The translations under genes and the position numbers were made by a program. This document shows positions 24,523-37,500 of a DNA stretch of 64,000 nt, one piece after another (the stretch's first letter is position 1; each line of letters starts with the position of its first letter). Source of the DNA: Volvox africanus (taxonomy: Eukaryota; Chlorophyta; Chlorophyceae; Chlamydomonadales; Volvocaceae); the NCBI GenBank assembly GCA_030268105.1, contig BSDZ01000079.1:2857501-2921500 (forward strand), given 5' to 3'. The notes beneath the pieces are model-generated. The model had not been told where the DNA came from and made no database searches. It was given only the letters and a program-made list of their open reading frames with translations.

Positions 24523-26466
24523 TCCTTCCGGAGCTCACAAGAGCAATAAAAACAGCTGGTCCAAAGATCAGTATTACAAGACAATATAGACGAAAGTTTG
24601 CCCTCAAATTGTGAAACCAGGTATGCAATCCGTCCTTCTGTCGGTGTCGCGACTATGTTAATTGGCCACATAGGCTTATCGGACAGGATAGAAGAGTTGC
24701 CAAATCTTGGCTTAGCATACTTTGTTTTCAAGCAGCCATCCCCTATCTTGACTAGCGATAAACAAATATTCTCCTTTCAGGTGGCAAAGGTGACTTATTG
24801 CTGTTTCCAATCATTGCACCGAAACCATCCTGGCGTTCAAAGAAAACCTTGCTGTGTCTACCTTTCTATTTGGAGAATGTGAGGTTTGAAGGTTGATTTG
24901 CTTTTTGCGCAGCTATGCGACGCTTGCGGCTTGGGCTTGTCGCTAGTTAATATCCCGTCCTGGGACCCGGGCGAAAGGGGGATGCTAGCCAAACTTGTGA
25001 ATGCAGAGCGGATAACTCGATGAAGATTTTGGATAGTGGATTGAAGTGCAGTTTGCGAAACGGTCGGTCCTTCCTTGGGGCCAACGTATTTAGCCAGTCT
25101 TCAAGTGAAGGAATAAGAAGATATACAAGGAATTTAATTTTTCTATAATGGTCTTTGAAATGAAGCTTGCTTTGTGTATGGTTCACTCTCATTCATTCTA
25201 CGACTACTAGATTCCCAGTCCCCCTCTCGCGAGCACGTCACGGGTAGCACTATTTGACATTTGCCCTGTCAGTATGTGCTCGCAAATCCTTCCTTGGCCA
25301 TATGCTCTCCGGGTCTCCAGTCCAGTGAGGCATGACCTCACTGTATGCGTTGTACCTCCTACGGTTTTTCTCAGTCCTTTACAGGGTATAAAGAGCCGTT
25401 GGATGTTTGCTACAAACCAGCATCAAGGTAAGGGAAATTTATAGTTATATTAAGGTCAGGTTCATCAACAAACGTGGGTTCCGCAAGGGATGACACAGGC
25501 TTTCATCGTGGCAGCGGTTGCAACCCCACTAATCACCACTAACAATGGTTCCCGTCAGAAGCAACCATCTTTCAACTCTGTTTAGCCTGCGATTTATTGT
25601 TAAGCTTGGGTAATTAAGGTAGGTTGAATGTGCAACAACAGTTTTCCTTGCATGGATTGCATGGCCCCTGGCATAGAACGTGCTTGACGAAGAGTTGAAT
25701 TCCAGGGAAGAAAGATTTCCCTGCTGATTTTCTACCCACCCAAGCAATCACGCACGAAAAAAACGCAGGTGTTAACATAGCACGTCATTCCGGGTGCTGA
25801 CCAACCCGAGCACTATCCGGAACCCGATGAAGTCAGCCGTCTGCTTCATCGAAACCTTCTGTTGTCTTCCTAGGTAGCCAAAGCCCCATTAGGTGGTATT
25901 CTCTACGTGCCAAAGACGGACGGTCGGCGCCACATGGTCTGACAAGCCCCGCCGCTATAGCACCCACATTCAGGCAAAGATAATCAATACTGCCACTCAT
26001 TTCTCTTTAAGTCCGTGTAGCTTAAATGAAAGTATGCAGGGTAGCCCATTACGTTCGCATCCTGCTTCCAAATGCCTCTTGGGATGTACCGCGCTAGGGT
26101 AAATCCCGTGACTCGTACGTGCTCTTGAGGCGCGTCCCCGTGTCCCTCGAACATGCATCTTGCTAACTCCCGGCCCATGCCATACAAATGACCTCGCAGT
26201 TCTGGCGCAAACGCCCTACCTAGACGCACATTTCTCGGCACGTTTGCTCAAAGCTGCCTAGCCCACAGATAGCGCGGATGAGATACCCAACGTGCCCTGT
26301 TTTTAGCATTTAGCCCGTTATAGCACGCTCTTTCCAAAACCCACGTCGACGTTTAGGTCCTGGTGCCGGGATGCAACAATATGAACCTTCTCCCGTTGCC
26401 TTTCAAAACAGATCCAAGCTTCCATGGCTTTCCCGGTCCCGCTCTGCTGAAATTACCCCTGCTGCG
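24523..26466. other. No gene resolved; one possible exon at 25984-26241 (-)
   Basis: This 1.9-kb interval is the 5' flank of the TSSC4-like gene and the 3' flank of reductase copy A. The minus frame 26241-25984 (containing LRGHLYGMGRELARCMFEG and RYIPRGIWKQDANVMGYPAY, ending TAA) reads like protein but has no family I recognise and no partner exon. It could be a remnant of a retroelement or lost gene. The rest shows nothing I can name. Confidence 0.35.
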
Positions 26467-28118
26467 TCAAGCATTTGTTGCATCACCCGGCTGCACGTCA
26501 CTGCTGTCGCCTCCGCTTCCACCTCCAGCAACAACGGCACTGCGACAGTCTTTGTAGGGCTCAATGACTACGTCGAAAACAGCTGAGTAGTCACAATCCT
26601 GCAGTCCTTTGGCCATGGCGTTGGAAATGATGGCTGATAGGGCCGTCTGCACTCCAGTGTCCAGCCCCGCAGCCGCAGCCTCATTCTCAAACAGCCGTAC
26701 GTCCTTCAGCAAGTGCTGCAACAGGAAATATGGATGTATCAAAACATAACTGTATAGGCTGGTTTGCTGTGAAGGAGGGGTGGAAGCTGAGCGACATGGC
26801 AAGGCTGTCTACGGCGCAAGCAGGAGACAGAACAGCCACGGGTCAAACAGAACCTTCGTCGCCCGAGCACCGGCCTGAGGGGAACAGGTGCTGCGGATGC
26901 GGCGATCGCCCAGGCGGTGCGGATGCTGGAAGCGCCTCATACAAGCGAGGAAGTGTGCAAAGCGCCGGATGTGACCCAGGTACGTTTGCCCACCTTGGTT
27001 GGGAAATTCGCCGCCCCGTAATCCCGGTCCAGCATCTTCTGAAGCTTCTTGTCGTACGTGGGCGCGTACAGCGCCGAGGCACGCAGGATGCTCATGAATT
27101 TGTCGACCGGAGCGCCGCTGCGCTGAACTAGACCCAGCGAGGTGGAGAAGCCGATCTATGACATGAAAGGCCGCAAGCGTGCGCAGGAAAGCATGGCGCT
27201 TCATGACCCAGGTTACGGCAAGACCCATCGAGAAGCACGGCCAAGACAACCAGTGGCCTCCATGTAGTTCATCGTGGACCTGCCAGGACTCACGGACAGG
27301 GGGCAGGTGGTCACTGCAATCCCTGTCCCAAGCAGATGATGCTGCCGCTCCGTCACCGCCCGCCACAACTCACCGTAAGTGACGCGATAAGTTGGTTGAG
27401 GGCCAGCTTGACGGCAGCTGCCGTACCGACCGGTCCGATGTAATGGATGTTAGGCTCCTGACCCAGCGTGCGGAGCAGCGACTACACGGGGCCATCCGAA
27501 TCGTCCCGTGGGTCGGTGTCTGCCCCAACCATGATGAGCAGGGTCCCCTTCTCCGCCTCAGGCTGGCTGCCCAGCACGGGCGCCTCGATGTAGCGACCAC
27601 CCGCGGCGGCCACCTCGGCAGCAAGGGCGGACGACTCCTTGGGGCCTGGAGAAAGGGCAAAGAGGAGGCCTTTTGCTGGCAGCACTGACCCCCATAGCTG
27701 CTCTCAACAGCCCACGGCCGTCGCGGTTTCTGCAGTCCCACATAACAGACAAGCGTAATAATCCCCTGCTACTTATACCATGAAAGAAATGACCCAAATC
27801 GCACAGTGAAAAAGCAAATACCCTAACGGTACCTATGGTTCCCATTTGCAAGACTTCCTTCCCCGACACCAGTTCCTTTGTGACAGGGTCGCTGAGCAAA
27901 ACATCCCGAATGGCGTGAGCGTCTGAGAGCATGAGAAGAATAACATTTGCTCCCCGCACTGCGTCCGCTGTTGTCGTGCAAGGTCTAACGCCTGCCTCTG
28001 CAAGCTCGAGGGCTTTCTCCGGAGTTCTATTCCACGCTCGGATATGGTTGCCACAGGATACCAGTCTTTTACATATTTTGGCTCCCATGAGGCCGGTTCC
28101 AAGGACAGCAACCTCCAT
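26467..28118 (-). pseudogene. GLYR: GLYR-type beta-hydroxyacid dehydrogenase, copy A, with in-frame stop
   Basis: Four exons keep phase: 28118-27833, 27645-27374, 27155-26994, 26715-26467, 323 codons. It starts directly with the Rossmann motif MEVAVLGTGLMG, so no transit peptide: a cytosolic form, like plant GLYR1 (NADPH-dependent glyoxylate/succinic-semialdehyde reductase). Family features are LLMLSDAHAIRDVL, GGRYIEAPVLGSQPEAEKG, the catalytic-lysine region GTAAAVKLALNQ and the tail DYSAVFDVV. In exon 2 a TAG at 27484-27482 replaces the tryptophan codon TGG found in copy B (49988-52128), about 155 codons in, before the catalytic lysine. All other exons are open. Either this copy is a recent pseudogene, this is an allele or assembly error, or the stop is bypassed. 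Bases 26657-27667 are nearly identical to copy B, introns included. It is divergent to SEC5. Confidence 0.8.
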
Positions 28119-28531
28119 GATAACGCACAACTACCCAGTAGCCTCACAAATAACAACTAATGAACAATCGGACCGTTAAACATGGCAATTTCTTGTAAGG
28201 TATGGGTTTCAGTCACTAGCTGCAAAGGTGTAAGTTCTTGTCAACAAATGGAAGAAGAGCTGTACTTTCCATGGATTCAAAACGTCGTCGTGCAGCGCGA
28301 TGTGCGATTCTCTAAGACATACAGCTCAAACTGGTGTTGGACAGTATGAAACTATTAAACCCTGGAGGTTATTTGACGAAGCGTTCCCTCCCGTCAACAT
28401 TGTTTTCCTTCGGTCTTTTACTTTTATACGCCATTCGCTTTTACAATGCATTTACAAATGAATTGTTAGTCCTTGGAATGATGTAATTGGAAGGTTGGGG
28501 TCCTGGTGACCCCACCTGCCGATGGAGGAGG
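28119..28531. promoter_or_regulatory. Divergent intergenic region between reductase copy A and SEC5
   Basis: 413 bases separate the ATG of reductase copy A (minus) from that of SEC5 (plus) and must contain both promoters and leaders. The SEC5 frame is open upstream of the chosen ATG as far as about 28487, so the leader is partly open by chance. No named element was recognised. Confidence 0.35.
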
Positions 28532-31500
28532 ATGGCAAGTGACGACAGCGACGTTAGTGCCATCACCCTCAGTGAAGATGATGAACCAAGGCAGAAATTA
28601 TCGTTACCTCTGAAACCACCCTCCAAAGCTGCTGGCGAAGCCGTCGGAAGTAGCCGGCTTGCCGTGACCGGAGCTGATGTGGGGAGCAATCCTAGCCGAA
28701 AGCGCGGTCAGGGGAAAGGCCACGTAGGATTTCAGCTCGACGAAGGTGTGGAGGAGGAGGATGGTGATGGTGAAGGGCGGGACGCAGACAGGACTGAGCG
28801 CAACTATGGGTACGGTGACGGTGACGACGGCGGTGACGAGGATGATACCGTCGAGGATGAAACGAAGCCACTTGGCTGGTCTTATTTTCGTAAACGAGAC
28901 GCTACCGAAGGCCCAGCGACATGGGGCGAGGTGGACGTGGGCGAGCTGCGGTTCGTGGCGGAGAACTTGGTCCGCAGCACCACGAAACGAGCCAGTCAGG
29001 CGGATGACGTCATTCAGCAGATTTTCCAATCGGCGCCTGGTGACGAGGAGTCGCTGGTTCCGGATCCTCTTGGACGTGGTGTCATTGACCCGGTGACGCT
29101 GACGCTGGTGCGTGGCGCGCTTGCTATCGCGGTGGGAGAGAAGGACAGCAAATCCAGGCCAGCGCAAGTTAGCAGCAAATCTTACGAACATGGGAAAGGC
29201 AATGTAGCCCCATGGAGCGAGGCTGTTTTGCGGGCCTTCCTGAGGTTCTGGTCTTAACCCACATGCTGGGTCCTAAGGGCTGTCCGGTACTGGATCTTCG
29301 CAGGGAGGGCTCCCCGATGTGGGCGTTACTCGTATCATACGCACCAGCAGTAAGTCCGAAGGATGAGCAAAGTGATAAGGATCTGCCAAGGAATTTTCAA
29401 CGGGTCTGATTCTTGCCTATGCTTGTCCTTGGATTTGATTTCCTGTGTATGTCCGGCCTTGGTTTAAATCGGCAGGGCAAGCGGTCCAAGATGCAAGCTG
29501 CCAGACAGGTGCAGCCCAGCAGCGGCGAAAGAGGACTGAAGGCGGTGAGTTGGGCTTCAGATCCTATACACTCAATGACGTAGTGCAGGCAAGGGGTGGG
29601 CATATGGTGTGACGCCATCGTACGCTTAAGGGACAAGAACGCCCGGTACCAGCTCAGTAACTGGATGATGTGGCATGACTTGTTGAACAGAGCTTATCTT
29701 GTTGGGTTGCTATGTGAACCTCCCTTGAGGGATCGGGTTTACATTACATGCACTCGCAACCCGGGATGATGGTTCGTCCCGTGAGTAGCCTTATCCGCAC
29801 TCAACCTTGTGCCTACTTCCCTCGGGGCCTTCAGACAATCAGGACGTTTCGCACCGCACGGCTGGGTGCAGTGCAGCAGCAACAGCAACAGCAGGGCGCT
29901 TCTGAGGGTGCCGGCAGAAGCCAGCTGGCTGCTTCAGCGGCTACAAGCTCTGGGCTGGACGAGGAGACTCGCAAGGTAACTGATTGGCTTCTGCCGCCGG
30001 CCCCACCACTAGCGAATGGTTGGTGACATTTGGAGGGAAGGGAAGCATGTGTTCCTTGTGCCTATCAGCGTCTTAAGAGCTACTAGGACTCATCATTTGG
30101 TGGCATAGCACGAATGGGATAGTCACCCAGGCACCCGCCTTCCATGCTGGCCTGTATGTGAGGTCGTGCGTGACGGGGTTCCCCATGCGCCCTCCGCCTT
30201 CTCGCACTCAGGTCCTACCTAACCAGGAGGGATTCGACCCGGAGGCATACCTAGCGACCTTCCACTCGGTGAGCGGGATCCCCTGGGTAGTTGGCGAGGT
30301 AAACGACAAGTGCGGAAACGCATCCAAGGCCCGAAGAATGCCTGACATTTAATCTAAAAGGCAGCAGTATCACTCAAGGCGAGGTGCAAACACAAGGATC
30401 TGACCGGCAAAAGAGCGTCTGGGCACAAGGAAGCTGTGCACCTGCACCTGCTTACGTTTCAAGACTGCACAGCAGCAGCTTCGAACAAACCATGTGGCTG
30501 TACAATGTATAACTTGTTTGTTATAAAAGTCCGTAAGGAGTATGCAGCGTGGTAAAGGCTAAAATCCAGGCCCACCCCAGGACGTTAGCGCAGCCATCTG
30601 GACGCATTCAAGGACTTGTCTTTATAGCTGCGATAGAACACATCCCGGACACACAAACGGGCCGGGTGTCGCACTGCTGGTGGTAACGCCGCTGCTACTG
30701 CCAGGCCTGCCATTGCTACTCCTCATCCCCCACAACCGAAGCGGTTCTAACCGGATTTATCAGTTGCAACGCATCAAGAGGGATTCTAGCATGGTGTGTG
30801 CAGGATGACCTTAGCTGACTGGGAGGACCTACCCGGGCGCTGCGCCCACTGCAGGAGAGTAGCATGAAACAGCTGGAGAAGGGCCTGCGCTCTCTGGGCC
30901 GTGAGCTCTCAGAGCGCACCGGTCAACTAAAGTTGCTAATACGAAACAACTTTGAACGCTTTATCAATTGCAAAGACGCCATCGATGATATCCACGCCAA
31001 GATGCGGAAGACGCTCGTTCGCGGCAGTGCAGGGGGGCCGCCGGGGGCACCTTCGGGGTCAGCGGCGCTGCCGCCGTCGCAACAGCAGCAGCAGCAGACC
31101 GTCGCTACCGAGAGGGTATTCCGTTCACTTGAGCAGGTGAGAACACATCATGTATACATCTATACGTTGTTGGGAGCTTTTGCACCTATCCAACGAAATG
31201 AATGGCTCTTTGATTGGGGGCCCAAATTTAGGGCCTACGCTTCGTCTGGCGCAAGCCTGGTCTAGATCCCTCATCATGTTATTGTACAGGGTGCCCGTGG
31301 CGCCGTCTGGTGCAGCCTTCTTTTGCTGCAGACATTTCCCTTTCCTGCACCCCACTGGGTACGTGCTAACCGTCCGGATCCCCATTTGGCAATGCTCGGC
31401 CCGTAGGCCTTATCCGGGGATTCACTTTCGGATATCATTGTTGCTTAATTTGGCCCTGCACTAGCCTTGAATCTTTTCCTTCGGGGAATCGTATGCGCAG

Positions 31501-34500
31501 GTAGAGGGACAGGCCCGCCGCACATTCGGGCCCATCCTAGACCGCGCTGCTAAGGCGGACCGTATCCGGGCTGTGGCAAGCCTGCTGCAGCGCTTCGATC
31601 ATTTGTTTGCGGCGCCGCAACGGGTCATGGAGCTTGCCAGCAGAGGCGAGCTGGAACAGGTGAGGCAAGGGAAGCAGTGGGGTGGGGAGTGGCCGCACGG
31701 TCGCTTACGGGCGCTGGGGCAGCAACCCATAGCCTGAACAACCGTGGCTTCATCTTCGCCTCTTTGCCACAAAGCCTGCCTATCTTGCCGTGCCGGGGCC
31801 CGCGATATTTCTGCCTCATCCGGCCTTTGGTGTTCACCATACTGTTCCCTCTACGGCAGGTCGTTCGGGAGTATAAACGTGCCAATATGCTCATCCGGCC
31901 AACGCCCACCACAGCACGTGTGTGGGTCAGTCTGTACGCTGAAATTGAAAAGGTACGCGGCTCCCTGGTAACCCTGCATCCTGTGGGCCACGCAAGAGCA
32001 TTTTGTTGCCAGTATCGATTTTTGAAACTCAGGAGAACATGGGTTGTATCCAGTTATTACTGCCCTGTTCTTGTCTATGTCCCCATTTAGGCGGTTCAGT
32101 ATACTGGGGCTATTGTGTGCTCGCGTGCTTGGCTGCCACCCGTTGCCGCCAGGCACATGGTTGGCTTTGACGCATGTACCCTTCGTTTTGATAACTGATA
32201 CGCAGCGCGTCACGGAGGTGTACTTGGCTGTCAAGCAGCTTGTCACGGAGCCGCCCCCAGAGGACCGACCCATGGGCCAGGACGGGCCCGTGCCCGCCTA
32301 CAACGGAGCGTCCAGCAACCCTAATTCCTTCAGTGACGATGCAGCCCGTCAACGTTTATCTCTTCTGCCCGACTACCTCCTCTTCCTCGCGCTTATACGG
32401 CAGGTGAGAAGCACCGAATTTATTAGAATGGGAACGACAATGTGTTGCTCTGCTGCCAGGCAAGCACAGCCTGAGGGACGTGTACTCTCTGCCCAATCAG
32501 GGCACGTCCCGTATGTTGGCAATATGCAGGCCCGCGAGCACATTACGTGGGAGGTCAGGCAGCAACCCTCGGGGATGCTTTCGATAGGTATCGGCACGGA
32601 CCTGCGGTCCTCATGGGGCATCCTTTGTCACTGTTTAGCCCGTCTGCCTGGAATGGATCCCGATTTCTTACATATTGACGTCATAGGAGCGTCTGCCGGC
32701 GGCTCGCGAAGAAGATGCCATGAGACTGTATCTCAGCCGGCTGGAAACGCACGTGACGGCCCGGATACAGGTGAGGTGCAGTTGCTGGTGCGAATCTAGA
32801 CGCACAGCTTGGCCTTACATTTTATTGTTAAACCGGGGCGCTTATTCGCATGAACCTTAGGATTGCGCCTTGTGCGTACTAATCGCAGACCACCACCCGT
32901 TGCGTCCTTACGCATCCTTATATCTTAGTGCTGTGGTCAAGTTCTTTGTTCTTCTCAATGAAGAACAGTAGTCCTCTTAGTCCTCAAATGCACACTATTC
33001 CATTTTCCACTGCACGGTGAAGGAGAGCGCGCCTCAGCCCGGGGTGGTTTGAGGTGCACACGTGGGTTTGTGGCGTCGAAGCTGGCTGGCATGTGATGAA
33101 CCTGCGTCCGGGCTTGTGCAGTACCTTGAACTTCCTGCTGCTCCGCGACTACACTCATAACGGGTCCTCCATGGTCTGCAGGATTGCGATAAGCAGCACA
33201 CGGATCGGCTTGGGCAGCTTGTCAATGCCTGGATGCGGGCCACGATGGGCACGGGGCCTGCTGGTGGGGCTGGTAACAGCTCCACGGCAGTGGCAGCAAC
33301 AGCGCTCCGGGCGGCCTCCAACGGGATCGCATCCCTTCAGGCCTCATTCACTGCTATCCCACGGTTAGATGCGCAAGCAGGTGCAGGACATTCAGCTGCG
33401 GAGGGTGGCGCAAAAACAGAAGCGGGAACAGCGACAGGGAATGGACCGGATAGCCGCAGCAAAGCGCAAGGTCGCAGCGGTGATGATAATAAAGACAACG
33501 AGGACAGCGTGGACGATGAGCTTGACCTTTCGGACAGGCAGGACGGCCTTGATGAGGAAGCGGAGACGGCGGAGGTCGCCTTTTTACAATGGCAGGGCGG
33601 CCGGTTAAGTTTGGCGTCTTCCGCGTTCCTCGGCCATAATGTAAATTTGCCATACCATATCCGTACGGAGCTCCGGCGGCTCATACAAATACCAGGGAGC
33701 CTGTACGGTATTGGCGACGGGCAGAAGAGTTTGTACGATGCTTGCGTCGGCGGCGGTGGAGCATCAGGTGGCGCCAGCGCCGTGGAGCCGTTGCCGCCCT
33801 CGGCATTCGCACCTGAACCGTGCTTGACATCGGCGCAATCGCAATGGGTGTCGTACGTGTGCTCGGTGTCGGCGCTGCTTCGGTGGAGCGTACCTGGGCT
33901 ATGGGCCACATGCAACAGTCCCAAATACGACAACAACGCTGACTTGAGTGATGAGTCCAGGGAAAGCCTAAATCGTGGGCCATCACTCGCACGTCGCCTG
34001 GTGGAGTCGCTGTGCATTAAGTACGCGGCACGGCTAAGGTGCGTGGGGGGGGGGGCGTAAGCGCCCTTTCGATTCCTAGCGGTGTGGTAAGACAGTTATG
34101 CGGGCCCTCTGATGGGGAACACTCCTGTGCTGAGGGGTGTGGCTTGCCAGAGCTGCAACTTAGGAGAAGCTCCATATCCTTAGATGTGGTCTTGGCCTTG
34201 TCACACACTGACACAACCCGCACGCGGCCCGACTCAGGCGAGCTGCGCAGTCACTGGCTCGGGCAGGGCCCATGCAACCCGGCCTGCCATTGATTATCAA
34301 GGTAAGTGCATGTTAGGGATCGTCATCCTATGGTAGACATGCAGGTAGATATATGAGTCACGTCTCAACATCGCGCGCTGTCATGGAACCTAATGATGTG
34401 CAAAACACAGCACAGCACAGGACAGCACCTGGGCAGCACGCAACAGGCTATTCCGTGGAAAATAAACGCTTTGTCAGTTCGCCATGATTGCACGATAGCG

Positions 34501-37500
34501 CGATCCACACATATCACCGTATTATTGAAAGCTCTCTTTACCGGGGTTGGCCGGCTGGCTCCCGGTCGCTATTTACTCGGGCCATCCTCTCCGGGACCTT
34601 ATGCCTTGTGAAATCCCCTTCCCACACAGGACGGTTGCCACCTGTGGTCCTCCCTGCGGCAAGTAGGTATCGCCGCCCGCACGTTGTCCTCGTTGCGTGG
34701 GTCTGTGCTGATGGCGCTGGCGGCCCACGTGCGAGTCCTTGAGGACCACCTGGCAGGGTTGCCGCAGAACCTTTTCGGAGCGGACGATTTCCGGTGAGGA
34801 TGGTGCCAACTTGTGCAGGAGCGTATGGAGTGCTGCAGATTGTTTGGGCCTGGCCTTTACGCGCGGCGCGGGTTTGCCTGAGGGCTTTGCGCGCCCCTGC
34901 CGCTGCCCACTGTCCACTGCCCATTGCCACTGCTGCAAGCGCTTGGGGAGGGGCTTTCCTCGGATCCGAACCGCTTATCTCCTCACTCAACAGCTTCGCT
35001 CGGATTACAGCAACGCAGCCCTGAGTCCTCTCTGTGTTCGCTCTCACCTAGCTTGCCTCACCCTACCCTTCCCGCAGCTTGGACTTGCTGGGGCCGGACC
35101 ATCAGCCGGTGACCTCCCTGCCGAGGCGAGTGGAGGTGGGTATTCGGGTGAGGTGCAAGGTAACTGCACACTCCTGACACAGGCGCACATGCTCGGCAAC
35201 GTACTCATCTGAAGTCTTCTTGGTCTCCCGGATTTGGAAGGGGGGACGCCTCTGCGGGCAGATTTTCACTTATGGCTATACCGCTTCCGGAACACAAAGA
35301 AAGCATGTGGCTGCGCTTCTAACAGTGCCTGACCTGACTACTGGCTCGCATTGCCAGCGGGGCCTTGTTGTGAGTTGCGAGGTTATGCTCGCTCGGAACG
35401 TGATGATGCATTCCGTATCGTGTCGGAGGGTATCATGCAAAGGGTCTGGCTGAGGTTCGGAATGCATGTCAGTGTACTCCTGGAGCTTCACCTAGCCTCG
35501 GACGGCATGCACGTCGGATATTCGCTCTTCGGGAAAGGGCAGAAGGCGGCGCACGGGTGTGACGCTGGGTGCATGGTCGTGGACGCAGGAGGAGGTGGGT
35601 GTAGCAATGCTGCACTACCAATGGTCGTTGGCGGCGGTGGCGGAAGCAGTCGGAGGCGTGAGTGAAGTACCGGCGGAATCGGGCTGGCGGCCCATGCAGG
35701 TGCGGGGGTAGGAATTGCAAGGAAGCTAAGCAGGGGGCTATGCTGGCAGGACTATGTGCAGGCGACCGCAGTAATAGCAGCATAAAGGGCCTGCTTTACC
35801 TGCACATGTCATACGGACGGCCAAGAGCTGGCGACGTTCAGAAGGGATGTCAACTGTTCATCATTCCGTCCTCCTCAGGATTCGGTATTCTCATGCTTCT
35901 CTTTGTTGAGCGAGGCGCTCGCGGAGTACGCGCGAAGCCTTTATAGCAGTCAGGCTGATGAAGGGAAGGACGTGCGGAACAGCTTTCGGAGCAAAGCCAG
36001 CGGCAGGTACGGTCGGCGACCCGCGCGGTGTGCTGTTGTTGTATCAACGAGCTTTGCATGCAACTGCCGTTCTGTGGCTTCATTCGACAGCCCGCAGCCT
36101 AGGTGCATGCCTCGGGCTTCGCTTCTTTACGCTAACCATAATCTGGAATGGCGTTGTCGTGCGTGCTTGCCAAGCGGGGGCAGTTCCCGAGGCAAGCAGC
36201 CCGAGCCAATCTGCAGCCGTTCCGTTCCACTCCTGCCTCAGTCTGCGTCTACAAGAACCTTTAATTATTATTATTATTAAATATTACGTTAATGAACCCT
36301 TCAGTCCGCTTCTCCTTCTGACGCAGTCTAAACATGGAGCTGGAGGCCGCCAGCAGCGTCGCATTGGCGGGAAGCCAGACGCCCTCCACGCCGCCGGGGC
36401 CCGGCTCCCAGCTAGGTCCCGCTGTCGCCAAACTCAGCGGCACCAGCAGCCTTTCCAACCTTAGCCCGGGGTCGCTTCACCGAGTAACGGATGTGTCGGA
36501 GGCCGAAGGTTCACGGGGCCACGGGGCGCTTTGGTCGGCCTCTGGTGGCGGCAGTGGCAATGACGACGTACGCGTTCTGTTAGTGATCGGGAATTCGGCG
36601 GTCATTCGCACGCGCGTCATGCCGGGCGTGTTGGAGCGCTATCGCAAGCTGCTAGCTCGTACGTAGACTTGGCTGGGGGCCGGGGCAGTGCATGGCGCAG
36701 CGGGGAATATGATCTATATATGCAACTTGGATTTGGTTTACACTGTTACATTTTCTCTGCATGATGCTAAGTATGCCTCTAATACCCATGTCATCCATGT
36801 TCAAGGCTGAAAACGTATCGTCAGCCTGAACGTACCCTTAATCTTTTTCTCTGCTTTCATGCAACCTATTCCGTTCTTAAGCTAAACGCCTCAGGTGAAC
36901 TATAGCCAGGTCTGCATGTTTCGTGGGTCCCCTGACGCACACCTCCACTCGATGTTCTCTCTTATGTGTTTTACAGCGACCTCCGATGCCGCATCCAGAT
37001 GCCAGCGTCGCCTCCGCGACCTGACCTCCGCGATGCGCCGCTCGAATGAGGCTCTGGGCTCCAGCTACCTGGCGCGCAAGGAGGCCGACGTGCAGGCTGC
37101 CGTGCAGAGCTACATCGCCGCTGCTACTGCTCCTCTGCTGCCGGCAACCCGCACTGCTGCCACGGCAGCAACGGGCGCGGGCGCCGGGGCGGGGGCTGCA
37201 GCGGGCGGCTTCAGTGGTAGCGGCGTGGTGCCTAAACGGCGGGCGAAAGGGGAGATTGTGGCGGAGCCGGGTTTGCTGCCGGGACCATCCGGTCCCAGCA
37301 CCGGCTGCAGTATGCTGCTGCAGCTTCTGACTGCAATTCATAATGAGGCCCTGGCTTACTCTCCAAGTAGGTAAAGGTCGTATTGGTGCGGATTTTTAGC
37401 GGAGCCACGAATACCTATATGCCATTCCCTAGGACATCCTCCGCATCGCCCTGTCAACCGGAGGGGGGTTCTCCATAGCGCAATGAGAGACTAATGGACT

